Shown here: positions 1 through 8,117 of the stretch, one piece after another | Layout of the letters: each line of letters begins with the position of its first letter | How positions within the stretch are numbered: the first letter of the stretch is position 1 | DNA from: Phytophthora quininea | Lineage: Eukaryota > Oomycota > Peronosporomycetes > Peronosporales > Peronosporaceae | Reading direction: 5' to 3' | Assembly (NCBI GenBank): GCA_011947345.1 | Contig: JAAVTG010000550.1 | Span: 171,418 to 235,417 of the forward strand | DNA: 64,000 nt | Notes under the pieces: model-generated | What the model was told of the DNA's origin: nothing | What the model saw: the letters and a program-made list of their open reading frames with translations, nothing else | Database searches by the model: none | Translations under genes and position numbers: made by a program

Positions 1-1633
1 ATGCACTTAACACGCCGCTGGTACTGCGTCTTCACCAATGCTGTAAACTCCACGAATCGCTGAAAGACAAGGTTCTTTGACGCGATGAGGTACACTTGAA
101 CAAACCGAGAAAAGTCATCGATGAACGTGACAATGTACTGTGCTCCTCCCTTCGACTTGGGTTTCGACGGACCCATGACGTCACTGTGCACAATCTCAAA
201 TGGAGCACTCGTCTTGATCACACTACCAGACTTGTGCGAGAACGGACTGGTCGACATTTTACCCTTCACACACCCTTCGCAAACTCCGGAACCATCGCCA
301 TCACTGATCTTCAAGTCATCATACGCGGTACTTATCAACTTGAGTTTCTTGTCAGACACATGACCTAGTCGTGCATGCCATACACCACCACAGCGCTCGT
401 ATGAAGCGACTGCTTGATTCGCTTCTTCTTCCAGGGTACGTCCTACTTCCAGCGCGAACAACTTGCCAACGCGTGGAATTCTTGCAATCGTGCGGCCATC
501 GAACGAAATTATAGCCTTGTTAGCTTGGAAATGCACCCCAACGCCCCTTGCGGTTAACGCAGGTATCGACATGAGCTTAAGATCGAGCCTTGGCACAAAC
601 AACACATCCGTAAGCGTGACTTTCACTTCATCCTCCACGAGAAGCTTCACAGAACCAACCCCAGCTGCTCTCAGACGTTGCCCATTCGCCACGGTGATAT
701 CAATCGGATCAGTTAACTCTCGAAAATCATCAAAGTCCGCTTGATCCCCGGACATGTGCGAACTAGCACCGCTATCCAAAATCCACACCACCTTGCCAGT
801 CGTCGTTGTACTCGTAGCGGAGAATACATACTCGTCACTAGCACCTTCCTTCAAGCGTGGGCAGTCAGCTCTCTTGTGCCCATGTTGCTTGCACTCAAAG
901 CAAGTCCCGTTGAAGTCACTTCTCCCATTTCCGTTCCAGTGTCGACCGCTGCCTCCACGACCACCTCCACGACTGTATCCACCACGACGCCCGTTTCCTC
1001 TTCCGCGGCCACGGTTTCCTTGTCCATGCACAGAGGCTCTAAATGCTTGTTCCTTGGCGTCTCTCTTCTGGATAACTTCAGCTTCACGGCGTAGCATCTC
1101 CTTCGTGTCGAGTAGCGTTACCTTCTCTTGCGCCTCGATGATACGAACCATCGTATCGTACTCCTGCGGTAAACTACCGAGCAGGATAACAACTTTTCGT
1201 CATCCGACAGTTTCTCGCCAACAGCAGCGAGTCGCGAGCACAGATCATCAAACCGTACGATGTGTGCCATCAAATCTTCACCCGAACCCAGCGTAAACTC
1301 ATGCAACTGCTTCCTCAATTGAACGCGGTTGTGGAGCGACTGCTTCACGAAGAATGCCTTCAACGCCTCCCAGGCCTCCAGCGCCGTACTTGACTCTCGA
1401 ATCATCGACTGGTACGTTGGACTTAGCATCTTAGCCACCACAGCCAAAGCCTTCATATCGGCGACTTTCCATTCCTCGGTCTCCCTGGGCGCTGCTTCTC
1501 CTGGCTTCATGGCGGCGACAATATGCTCTTGCAGCCCCTTCCTCGCTAATGCCATGCGGGCATTGAATTCCCAAAGAAAATAATTCTCATCAGTGAGAAT
1601 TTCGTTGGGGTTACTTGCCGTATTTGGGCTCAT
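1..1633 (-). pseudogene. Copia gag-pol polyprotein, N-terminal part
   Basis: The polyprotein starts with MSPNTASNP (ATG at 1633). It has a UBN2-type gag domain, then a Gly/Arg-rich stretch with one CCHC zinc knuckle (CFECKQHGHKRADC, near 890), an aspartic protease with the active-site motif LDSGASSHMSG (near 760-790), the GAG-pre-integrase segment, and the first part of integrase (FIDDFSRF near 100-125). The frame breaks once near 1190: gag runs in one frame to about 1195 and resumes in another at LLGSLPQEYDT. One missing T in a short run would explain this. Function: capsid, processing and integration of a Ty1/copia element. Open question: whether the break is real or a consensus error. Confidence 0.85.
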
Positions 1634-1640
1634 AACCACT

Positions 1641-1836
1641 AACAAATGGAAGGGCTCTTGATCAGTGCAGAATGAAAAGTGACCATTGTGATGAAAGCGT
1701 GCAGAGCATGCCTTCCTAACCTAGCACCTACAGAAGCACTGTTCTAGAACTCTGGAAGCTTCGATATCAACACTCTTGTCTTGCGAGTTGCCTTGTACTG
1801 TCTGCGACAGAGCAGATCAGCGGCAAATCCTCAACA
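1641..1836 (-). repeat. Putative 5' LTR of the Copia element
   Basis: This is non-coding sequence between the HOOK-like flank and the gag start. It begins TGTTGAGG on the minus strand. A sequence resembling an initiator-tRNA primer site (TGGTTATGAGCCC) lies at about 1628-1640 and overlaps the gag start codon. The inner LTR boundary is a guess, because the matching 3' LTR is outside the window. Confidence 0.5.
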
Positions 1837-2971
1837 AAAGAGAGAGAACTGTGCACTCGCATCGAAGAACTCAGCGAAAACTGCAGCCAACAGGAAGCAA
1901 CGTTGAAGGAAACAATTCAGAACCAGCTCGAGTCAAACAAACGACTAGTTGCCGCCAACAAAGCTCTGAAAGCTGGTGCAGCCCAGAAGGAAATGACAAT
2001 CGAAAACCTGAAAAGCAGAACGGCAGTGCTGGAGTCAAAGGCAATCTCATTTGAAAAAGCGCGCTCACTGTACCATCCAGGAGAGGCGCAAGCGAGGTCT
2101 GGAAGACGAATCATCACGAGTTTCGTCGCAGTTGAACACACAGGTTCGTCTCATGGTCACAGAACTCGAAAATCTGGTCGCAGAGAACAAACAATTGCAC
2201 CAGAAGCTCGCTGGTTGTACCTGTACGTGTAGTTGTAATGTAGCGAGAGGAAGCTTTTATCTTTGGACGGTAAATTGAAAAGCGCATTGATATTTACTTG
2301 CCTAAAGTTTGTTTTCCCACTTCTGCTGCTCTGTTGCAGCCAGTCAATTAAGAGTAAACCTGAGCTACCTCAATTAGCAAGTAAACTTGAATATGCATAT
2401 CAACTCGACCTCGCTGAGGTCATGATCATTGAGTAAACCTCCATGACCTCAATGAGGTCGTAAACAAAGTTCAACTCCGTTACAGTAGTCGGGACAGTAT
2501 CCAAAAGCAAACAATTAGTACGTGAGTCGCATCCAACAACTCGAGCACGACAAGGAGGCAGTGGACAACAAGCGTCGCGATCTTCTCCTTGTGAACGCGA
2601 AGCTCATCCAGGAACAGAAGCAATTGCAAACCAGAAATGTGGCCTTACCCACGGAAGTCGATCAGTTGAAGGACTCTGTGAACCATTGGTTACTGCAGCA
2701 TGAAAGACAGAAGAAGAACAATCACATCTCAGGGTCTCGAGATGAACAACGCAGTCTCAGAGCCGAGGTTTCACAACAGGAAGTTGTCAACTTAACAACT
2801 ACTTGTAGTACAAGTGAGTTCGTGGACGCAAGAGATTTCTTGGCGTCGCAATCGGCAGCTCAAGCAGCTCCGGAACCCCGTCCTAAGCGTCGACTCACAC
2901 ATGCTATGAAACGCAGTTTGGCAACAGAACGACAGAAAACAGACCAACCTTCAGAATGCCACCAGCAATGA
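1837..2971 (+). pseudogene. HOOK-like coiled-coil gene, C-terminal fragment (copy a)
   Basis: This is a 5'-truncated copy of the coiled-coil gene seen fully at 33359-36060 plus 21133-21917. It starts inside the long coiled coil (RIEELSENCSQQEATLKET) directly at the Copia border. A 2-bp deletion near 2060 (GCGCGCTC instead of the GCGCGCTCTTTTTC form seen at 6250-6270) shifts the frame and removes the conserved heptad region. The C-terminal exon (2522-2971, HDKEAVDNKRRDLLLVNAKL) is open, 149 codons, and ends in ECHQQ. Between them lies an intron-like stretch with a nested hairpin. Copy a shares the 2-bp deletion with the 33-kb copy, not with neighbouring copy b. Confidence 0.75.
2406..2460. repeat. 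Nested palindrome in the HOOK-like intron, copy 1
   Basis: Two near-identical short palindromes (GACCTCGCTGAGGTC and GACCTCAATGAGGTC) face each other as arms of a larger inverted repeat with ATGATCATTGAGTAAACCTCCAT between them. It could fold into a cruciform or a four-arm RNA structure. Copies occur at 5861-5914 and 21645-21700. Confidence 0.75.
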
Positions 2972-3056
2972 ACTGGTATCTCATCGTAGTAAATTTATCT
3001 GCAAGAAGTTTGGAGGCGAGTGAACGGCGCTACTCTGCTCAGGGTCGAAGTTTACC

Positions 3057-3578
3057 TTACAAATAGTAAGGTTTTTGCTGGCACGCCATCCCGCCAGCTT
3101 GAACGTAGTGGCAGTATTGGCCGACGAAGCAGGCAGTTTTACCGCATCTCACAGTAGCGCTGGCTTCGTTTACAAAGTCAGGAGGAACACACGAGCAGGA
3201 ATTGTTGCCATGCAGACACATGCACTGAAAGTCACGCTTGCAAACGGGGGCATCTCCAGGCTTGCGGTTCTTCTCGGCAACAGGACTGCAGACTCCCCAC
3301 GGGCTCACCGAGTTTTCCTCAGCCTCGTACGGGTTGTCCTGCATGTTGGACGGGTCGTACTCGATACACGACGGAGGCTCCATGTACGCCTCGTGGCCGG
3401 GTTTCATGCGGCAGACAAAGTTCTTGGAAGCGCACATGGGCAGCGTCTTGTAGACATAGTTGCAGTCTTCACCGTTCTGGACGACTTGGACGAACTTTTG
3501 AGGCGCAGGTTGTGCAGCTTGAGCGAGAACCGTCCCACAAGCGACGATGAGTCCGATGACAGGACGGACGAAGTGCAT
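3057..3578 (-). CDS. Secreted cysteine-rich protein Y, intact copy
   Basis: The protein has 173 residues. The start is placed at MHFVRPVIGLIV (ATG at 3578) because a signal peptide follows at once (hydrophobic core, then AQAAQPAPQ), and a promoter-like Inr lies about 55 bp upstream. The mature part has 14 cysteines, including CKRDFQCMCLHGNNSCSC and a C-terminal CHYVQAGGMACQQ. There is no membrane segment after the signal, so it should be exported. The function is unknown; it looks like an oomycete apoplastic secreted protein and effector status is only inference. It is divergent from the hybrid gene at 4741 and convergent with HOOK copy a. A second copy at 20527-21047 is frameshifted by one base. 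Confidence 0.85.
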   Translation of the reverse strand: MHFVRPVIGLIVACGTVLAQAAQPAPQKFVQVVQNGEDCNYVYKTLPMCASKNFVCRMKPGHEAYMEPPSCIEYDPSNMQDNPYEAEENSVSPWGVCSPVAEKNRKPGDAPVCKRDFQCMCLHGNNSCSCVPPDFVNEASATVRCGKTACFVGQYCHYVQAGGMACQQKPYYL

Positions 3579-3631
3579 CTTGATGGTGGATATCGCTGGA
3601 GTGGCCGATGCGTTGACTCGAGTATTTGCTT

Positions 3632-3646
3632 GGAAATTGCGAAGTG
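3632..3646 (-). promoter_or_regulatory. Inr/FPR-like core promoter of gene Y
   Basis: The minus strand reads CACTTCGCAATTTCC, close to the oomycete initiator plus flanking element (TCATTYYNCAWTTT). It gives a 5' leader of about 55-65 nt before the ATG at 3578, typical for Phytophthora genes. The second copy of gene Y has the same element at the same spacing. Confidence 0.6.
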
Positions 3647-3918
3647 GGGGCGACAACACTGTGCAGTATGTATCCCAGACGACGGAGCCGACGACGACGA
3701 CGCTGTCGCCGCCTGCCCGACACCAGTGCCGACACCAGCACCAGCACCGCGTCAACAACAGCAGCTACATTATCTACGACCGTCAGCACGGGATCTACAT
3801 CAGCGCCGCGTCATCGCGCCGTCTTCATAATCTTCGCCAAGGGGTGGCGGAGCGAAGACCTCGGGCGCTGCCACAGGGCCAGCCCGAGGGAGTACTGGTA
3901 GACTAACATCTAAACAAC

Positions 3919-3935
3919 TCACTTCGCAATTTGCA
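3919..3935 (+). promoter_or_regulatory. Third Inr/FPR-like element without an assigned gene
   Basis: CTCACTTCGCAATTTGC matches the core promoter of the neighbouring Cys-rich genes but points at the 98-codon ORF at 3983-4279. It may be a remnant of another family-member promoter or the start of an unannotated transcript. The same element exists in the inverted copy near 20170. Confidence 0.4.
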
Positions 3936-4690
3936 TTAGCGCGCAAACGTCATAAACACCGAGAGATGCAGTACTTTATTGATTGACCATTCCTGGCTCA
4001 AAGGAGTTATTATTAAATCGCAGGAATTCAAACCGCCACGCCATTCGGTTGTGCGTTCGCGGAGCAAAAGATTGCTGCACAGTAAGTCCACGGATTCTCT
4101 GTGGACAGACAAGAATTGAACTTTCCGTACAGTATGCTGCTCGTTGCCTCTCAACCAGCCCTGAATTCCAATCGATTGAGTCAGTTGAGAAGAGCACCAA
4201 ATTCACGATGCTACGAGATAACACCTCCATGATCAGTACTCTGTGTTTCTCTATCGTTGCACACTTCAAAGTGCTCTAAGTATTTTGCTGGATGTTTCAG
4301 CGGATTGCGCGTTTGTGCGACTAATTCCCGTTTTGCATGAGCGTCGAGATCTTGAGATTGACAAGGATTTCCATCAACGTAACGAAGCAGGGACGAAGAT
4401 TGTGAGTCAGCATGCATAACCGAGTCTAGCACACTCTTGCCACCCTTTTTGTTGATGAAGAACACCATCATTGATCAACAAACAGTTTACGCGACGCTGT
4501 CGCGCCATCTTCGAGCATAAAACGAAATTGTCAAGTTGTGAGTACCCCAACCAACCGATCGGACAAATCGAGGAGATCGAAGTCGGCTGTACAAGCGTCT
4601 CGTTGCTTCGCGCTTATGGCGTTTGCCGGAAAAGCAATCTGTCGACTTCCAAATCGTCACCTCTCATGTGGAACTCCAAGTTCACCACCT

Positions 4691-4707
4691 CTCACTTCTC
4701 AATTTGC
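4691..4707 (+). promoter_or_regulatory. Inr/FPR-like core promoter of the X/Y hybrid gene
   Basis: CTCACTTCTCAATTTGC lies 34-50 bp upstream of the ATG at 4741 and matches the oomycete Inr+FPR pattern with one mismatch. It supports the choice of MFTTRSTT as start over the longer upstream frame that begins at 4471. Confidence 0.65.
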
Positions 4708-4740
4708 AGCTCTCAAGCACCTACAGTACCAACAGTCCCG

Positions 4741-5262
4741 ATGTTCACGACCCGTTCGACCACCATCGCCCTAGCAGCTTTCGGCGCTGCGTTCGTCTTC
4801 GCTGCTCAAACGGCGCCTCAAAAGTTCGTCCAAGTCGTCCAGAACGGTGAAGACTGCAACTATGTCTACAAGACGCTGCCCATGTGCGCTTCCAAGAACT
4901 TTGTCTGCCGCATGAAACCCGGCCACGAGGCGTACATGGAGCCTCCGTCGTGTATCGAGTACGACCCGTCCAACATGCAGGACAACCCGTACGAGGCTGA
5001 GGAAAACTCGGTGAACACGTGGGAAAAGTGCGACCCGAACGCTGCGGCGACTCGAAAAGTGGGCGATGCCCCCGTGTGCAAGCGTGACTTTCAGTGCATG
5101 TGTCTGCATGGCAACAATTCCTGCTCGTGTGTTCCTCCTGACTTTGTAAACGAAGCCAGCGCTACTGTGAGATGCGGTAAAACTGCCTGCTTCGTCGGCC
5201 AATACTGCCACTACGTTCAAGCTGGCGGGATGGCGTGCCAGCAAAAACCTTACTATTTGTAA
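4741..5262 (+). CDS. Secreted cysteine-rich protein, X/Y hybrid, intact
   Basis: The protein has 173 residues: signal peptide (MFTTRSTTIALAAFGAAFVFAAQ), then the 14-cysteine domain. The N-terminal two thirds, with EENSVNTWEKCDPNAAATRK, match gene X at 18833-19365. From CKRDFQCMC onward it is identical to gene Y (3057-3578), including CGKTACFVGQYCHYVQAGG in place of X's own ending with GDGQYCHYLQDGG. The switch falls around GDAPVCKRDF (about 5075-5095). The DNA downstream also follows gene Y, since an inverted HOOK fragment comes next as it does after Y. This is therefore a recombinant gene produced by exchange between inverted paralogues. The function is unknown; it is predicted to be extracellular. 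Confidence 0.85.
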   Translation: MFTTRSTTIALAAFGAAFVFAAQTAPQKFVQVVQNGEDCNYVYKTLPMCASKNFVCRMKPGHEAYMEPPSCIEYDPSNMQDNPYEAEENSVNTWEKCDPNAAATRKVGDAPVCKRDFQCMCLHGNNSCSCVPPDFVNEASATVRCGKTACFVGQYCHYVQAGGMACQQKPYYL

Positions 5263-5347
5263 GGTAAACTTCGACCCTGAGCAGAGTAGCGCCGTTCACT
5301 CGCCTCCAAACTTCTTGCAGATAAATTTACTACGATGAGATACCAGT

Positions 5348-7284
5348 TCATTGCTGGTGGCATTCTGAAGGTTGGTCTGTTTTCTGTCGTTCTGTTGCCA
5401 AACTGCGTTTCATAGCATGTGTGAGTCGACGCTTAGGACGGGGTTCCGGAGCTGCTTGAGCTGCCGATTGCGACGCCAAGAAATCTCTTGCGTCCACGAA
5501 CTCACTTGTACTACAAGTAGTTGTTAAGTTGACAACTTCCTGTTGTGAAACCTCGGCTCTGAGACTGCGTTGTTCATCTCGAGACCCTGAGATGTGATTG
5601 TTCTTCTTCTGTCTTTCATGCTGCAGTAACCAATGGTTCACAGAGTCCTTCAACTGATCGACTTCCGTGGGTAAGGCCACATTTCTGGTTTGCAATTGCT
5701 TCTGTTCCTGGATGAGCTTCGCGTTCACAAGGAGAAGATCGCGACGCTTGTTGTCCACTGCCTCCTTGTCGTGCTCGAGTTGTTGGATGCGACTCACGTA
5801 CTAATTGTTTGCTTTTTGGATACTGTCCCGACTACTGTAACGGAGTTGAACTTTGTTTACGACCTCATTGAGGTCATGGAGGTTTACTCAATGATCATGA
5901 CCTCAGCGAGGTCGAGTTGATATGCATATTCAAGTTTACTTGCTAATTGAGGTAGCTCAGGTTTACTCTTAATTGACTGGCTGCAACAGAGCAGCAGAAG
6001 TGGGAAAACAAACTTTAGGCAAGTAAATATCAATGCGCTTTTCAATTTACCGTCCAAAGATAAAAGCTTCCTCTCGCTACATTACAACTACACGTACAGG
6101 TACAACCAGCGAGCTTCTGGTGCAATTGTTTGTTCTCTGCGACCAGATTTTCGAGTTCTGTGACCATGAGACGAACCTGTGTGTTCAACTGCGACGAAAC
6201 TCGTGATGATTCGTCTTCCAGACCTCGCTTGCGCCTCTCCTGGATGGTACAGTGAGCGCGCTCTTTTTCAAATGAGATTGCCTTTGACTCCAGCACTGCC
6301 GTTCTGCTTTTCAGGTTTTCGATTGTCATTTCCTTCTGGGCTGCACCAGCTTTCAGAGCTTTGTTGGCGGCAACTAGTCGTTTGTTTGACTCGAGCTGGT
6401 TCTGAATTGTTTCCTTCAACGTTGCTTCCTGTTGGCTGCAGTTTTCGCTGAGTTCTTCGATGCGAGTGCACAGTTCTCTCTCTTTTACCACCCATCCAGC
6501 GTTAGAAACTGAGTGTTGCTTCGTGTATGCTTCGTGTATGCTTCCAACTCACCCTTGACTCTATCGATGCCGGCTTGGAACGCGGCGCATTTCTCATCGT
6601 GAAGCTTCTTCTCCTTTCGCAGCTTTAGAATGAATCTCTCGATCTCTAGGGAGATCTCTAGGGATTTCGCGTCAATTACCGCAGTCATTCGTAAAGTTGA
6701 GGCCGAGATTTTGTCTTGGTACTGTTGCGGAATGTCGCTAACCTCACGCTTCTTTAGCATCTCAAATCGTCGTCGTTCAGCAAAGAGATCCTCAACATGC
6801 ATCGCAGAGCGCTCAACATGTAATGCGTACTCCCGCTCTTGTGCATGGAGATTGTTTACTAGATGTTCTTGATTCACCAATAGACAATGGTATTGACCGC
6901 GCAAGCAATCGTTTTCAGACCTGAGCGTCGCACAATCTCGTCGAAGCTCCATTAGCTCGTGATCTCGTGTAGTTAGTGTTCTCTTGAGGGATTCTTCTCG
7001 CTCGATGGCTTTTGTAAGCTCTGCTTCCAACCCCAACAGTCTCGAGGAGTTGCTAGTCGCTCCAGCATTTGAGAAGCTATGTCCTCCTCGAGGTGGAGCT
7101 GTTTCTCATTCAATACTTGAACACTTGCTTTGAATTCTGCCACTTTGGATTGCATAAGTTGTTGAGAACAGGTCAACTCCCGCTGTGTGGCCAGAAGAGC
7201 TTGCTGAGAGTCAAAGTACTTCTCCTCAAATGACTTTTTCAGTCGGGTTCAATCCTCGACATCATCCAGCAATGCATCGAGTGC
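5348..7284 (-). pseudogene. HOOK-like coiled-coil gene, C-terminal fragment (copy b)
   Basis: Reading leftwards from 7284: coiled-coil segments at 7176-6973, 7036-6485 and 6491-6042, an intron-like gap with the nested hairpin, and the C-terminal exon (5797-5348). Similarity to the 33-36 kb copy stops at about 7284, where unrelated sequence starts. Lesions: an 11-bp tandem duplication (GCTTCGTGTAT twice, near 6526-6547) that shifts the frame, one missing C in the run near 7033 (four versus five in the other copy), and the nonsense TGA near 7250 that both copies share. It keeps the undeleted CTCTTTTTC form near 6262, so its frame is open there (FEKERAHCTIQERRKRG). Confidence 0.8.
5861..5914. 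repeat. Nested palindrome, copy 2
   Basis: This is the inverted counterpart of 2406-2460 (GACCTCATTGAGGTC and GACCTCAGCGAGGTC arms) inside HOOK copy b. Confidence 0.75.
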
Positions 7285-7540
7285 GACACGGCGCACACTA
7301 TTATTTTGTATGCAGTAGAGCTCGAAGTCAGTTGGTGACAGCATGCGCGGAGCCTTTGCTGTCGCTCCGAAGGGATGTATTCTCGCTGAAGACTCACGAT
7401 TGAAGCAAAGACTATCCATTAGTGCTAAGTGAGGGTCTTATTGGAAGTCAAAGCCTTGGCAGAATAAGAGTCACTCTTCTCATCAGAGATCTGGCATACA
7501 GTCAAACACGAAGTAGCGCCAGTAGCTACATGCGGATCTC
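7285..7540. other. Unassigned sequence between HOOK copy b and the Harbinger-like element
   Basis: No coding signal or repeat was recognised. It probably contains the 3' terminal non-coding part of the Harbinger-like transposon, but no terminal inverted repeat could be paired with the other side. Confidence 0.3.
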
Positions 7541-7820
7541 CTAATCACGCAACCGGAAGGTTCCCTGGCAAGGACAGCACCGTTTCATCAGACGACGAGC
7601 CACCGGAAGCAATAGACGGCGGCAGTGAAGCATGGGCAAGACGGCGGCGACGAAGGCGAGTAGCGCTGGAGGGAGCACGCTGTGCTCAGCCAACAGAGGG
7701 GCTCTCGTGGTGCACGGCAAAAGAGAAGCCATGCGGTCGCGGCGGTTCTCGCGGTAGCGGCGCTGACTCTCGATGCGAGAACTGCGGATGTCTTTACCGA
7801 TCCCGCGAAGACACTGCAAG
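7541..7820 (-). pseudogene. C-terminal part of the Harbinger-like transposase, separated by the LINE
   Basis: It opens with LQCLRGIGKDIRSSRIESQRR and continues RYRENRRDRMAS, a basic tail of the sort that ends this transposase type. Its first residues, LQCLR, are encoded by the 16-bp duplication also found at 12609-12624, where the transposase reads YARYLQCLR. The two halves were therefore contiguous before the LINE inserted. The stop is at 7541. Confidence 0.75.
7805..7820. repeat. Target-site duplication of LINE 1, left copy
   Basis: GCGAAGACACTGCAAG is identical to 12609-12624 and directly abuts the LINE 3' end. Confidence 0.9.
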
Positions 7821-8117
7821 AAAGAAATTTAAGTTGATTAACCAGTCGGATAAATCGTTTTTCTAGCTACGATCGTATGCTACTTAGTCGTTCTGCTGCT
7901 TAGTTTCGTGGAATCCAAACGTGACTTGCTGGTAGTGTGTTTCGCGGCGCAGGTGGGTCAAAGCCTAACTTCTCCAGAACAGAGGTTACAATTTTGTCGT
8001 CAATCCCAAGCTCCGCTGAATGGTGATTGATGAACAGACAGTGTCGTCGAAAAGAGGACATCACATTTTGGACGCTTGGTATTTCAGCTGTAGTTTCACG
8101 GAATAGTATGTCGTTTC

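Larger units (their letters stand above)
1..1836 (-). mobile_element. Copia-type LTR retrotransposon, 5' part (truncated by window edge)
   Basis: Reading leftwards from about 1836, this holds a putative 5' LTR, then gag, a zinc knuckle, protease and the start of integrase; the rest lies off the window. The right border is where the HOOK-like sequence shared with 6480-6490 stops (GAGAGAGAACTG is common, then the sequences diverge), so the element inserted into HOOK copy a. The outer end reads TGTTGAGG on the minus strand, a normal LTR start. The target-site duplication cannot be checked because the other end is missing. Confidence 0.85.
3579..4740. other. Divergent intergenic region shared with 19366-20526
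   Basis: This 1.16-kb spacer between the two head-to-head Cys-rich genes is almost identical, in inverse orientation, to 19366-20526. It holds the two Inr-like promoters and a third Inr-like match at 3919-3935 (+). An ORF of 98 codons (3983-4279, +) lies about 50 bp after that third match. I recognise no protein domain in it, and its presence in both copies reflects recent duplication rather than selection. Confidence 0.5.

Noticed and set aside
3075..3830. Long open frame (251 codons, +) opposite the Cys-rich gene Y, with counterparts opposite the other copies
   Set aside because: It is antisense to a coding frame with signal peptide, conserved cysteines and promoter. Its Arg/Val-rich composition is typical of a shadow frame.
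4471..4740. N-terminal extension of the hybrid Cys-rich gene starting at MINKQFTRRC
   Set aside because: The Inr-like element at 4691-4707 and the signal peptide at 4741 place the start downstream; the extension would put the signal peptide in the middle of the protein.
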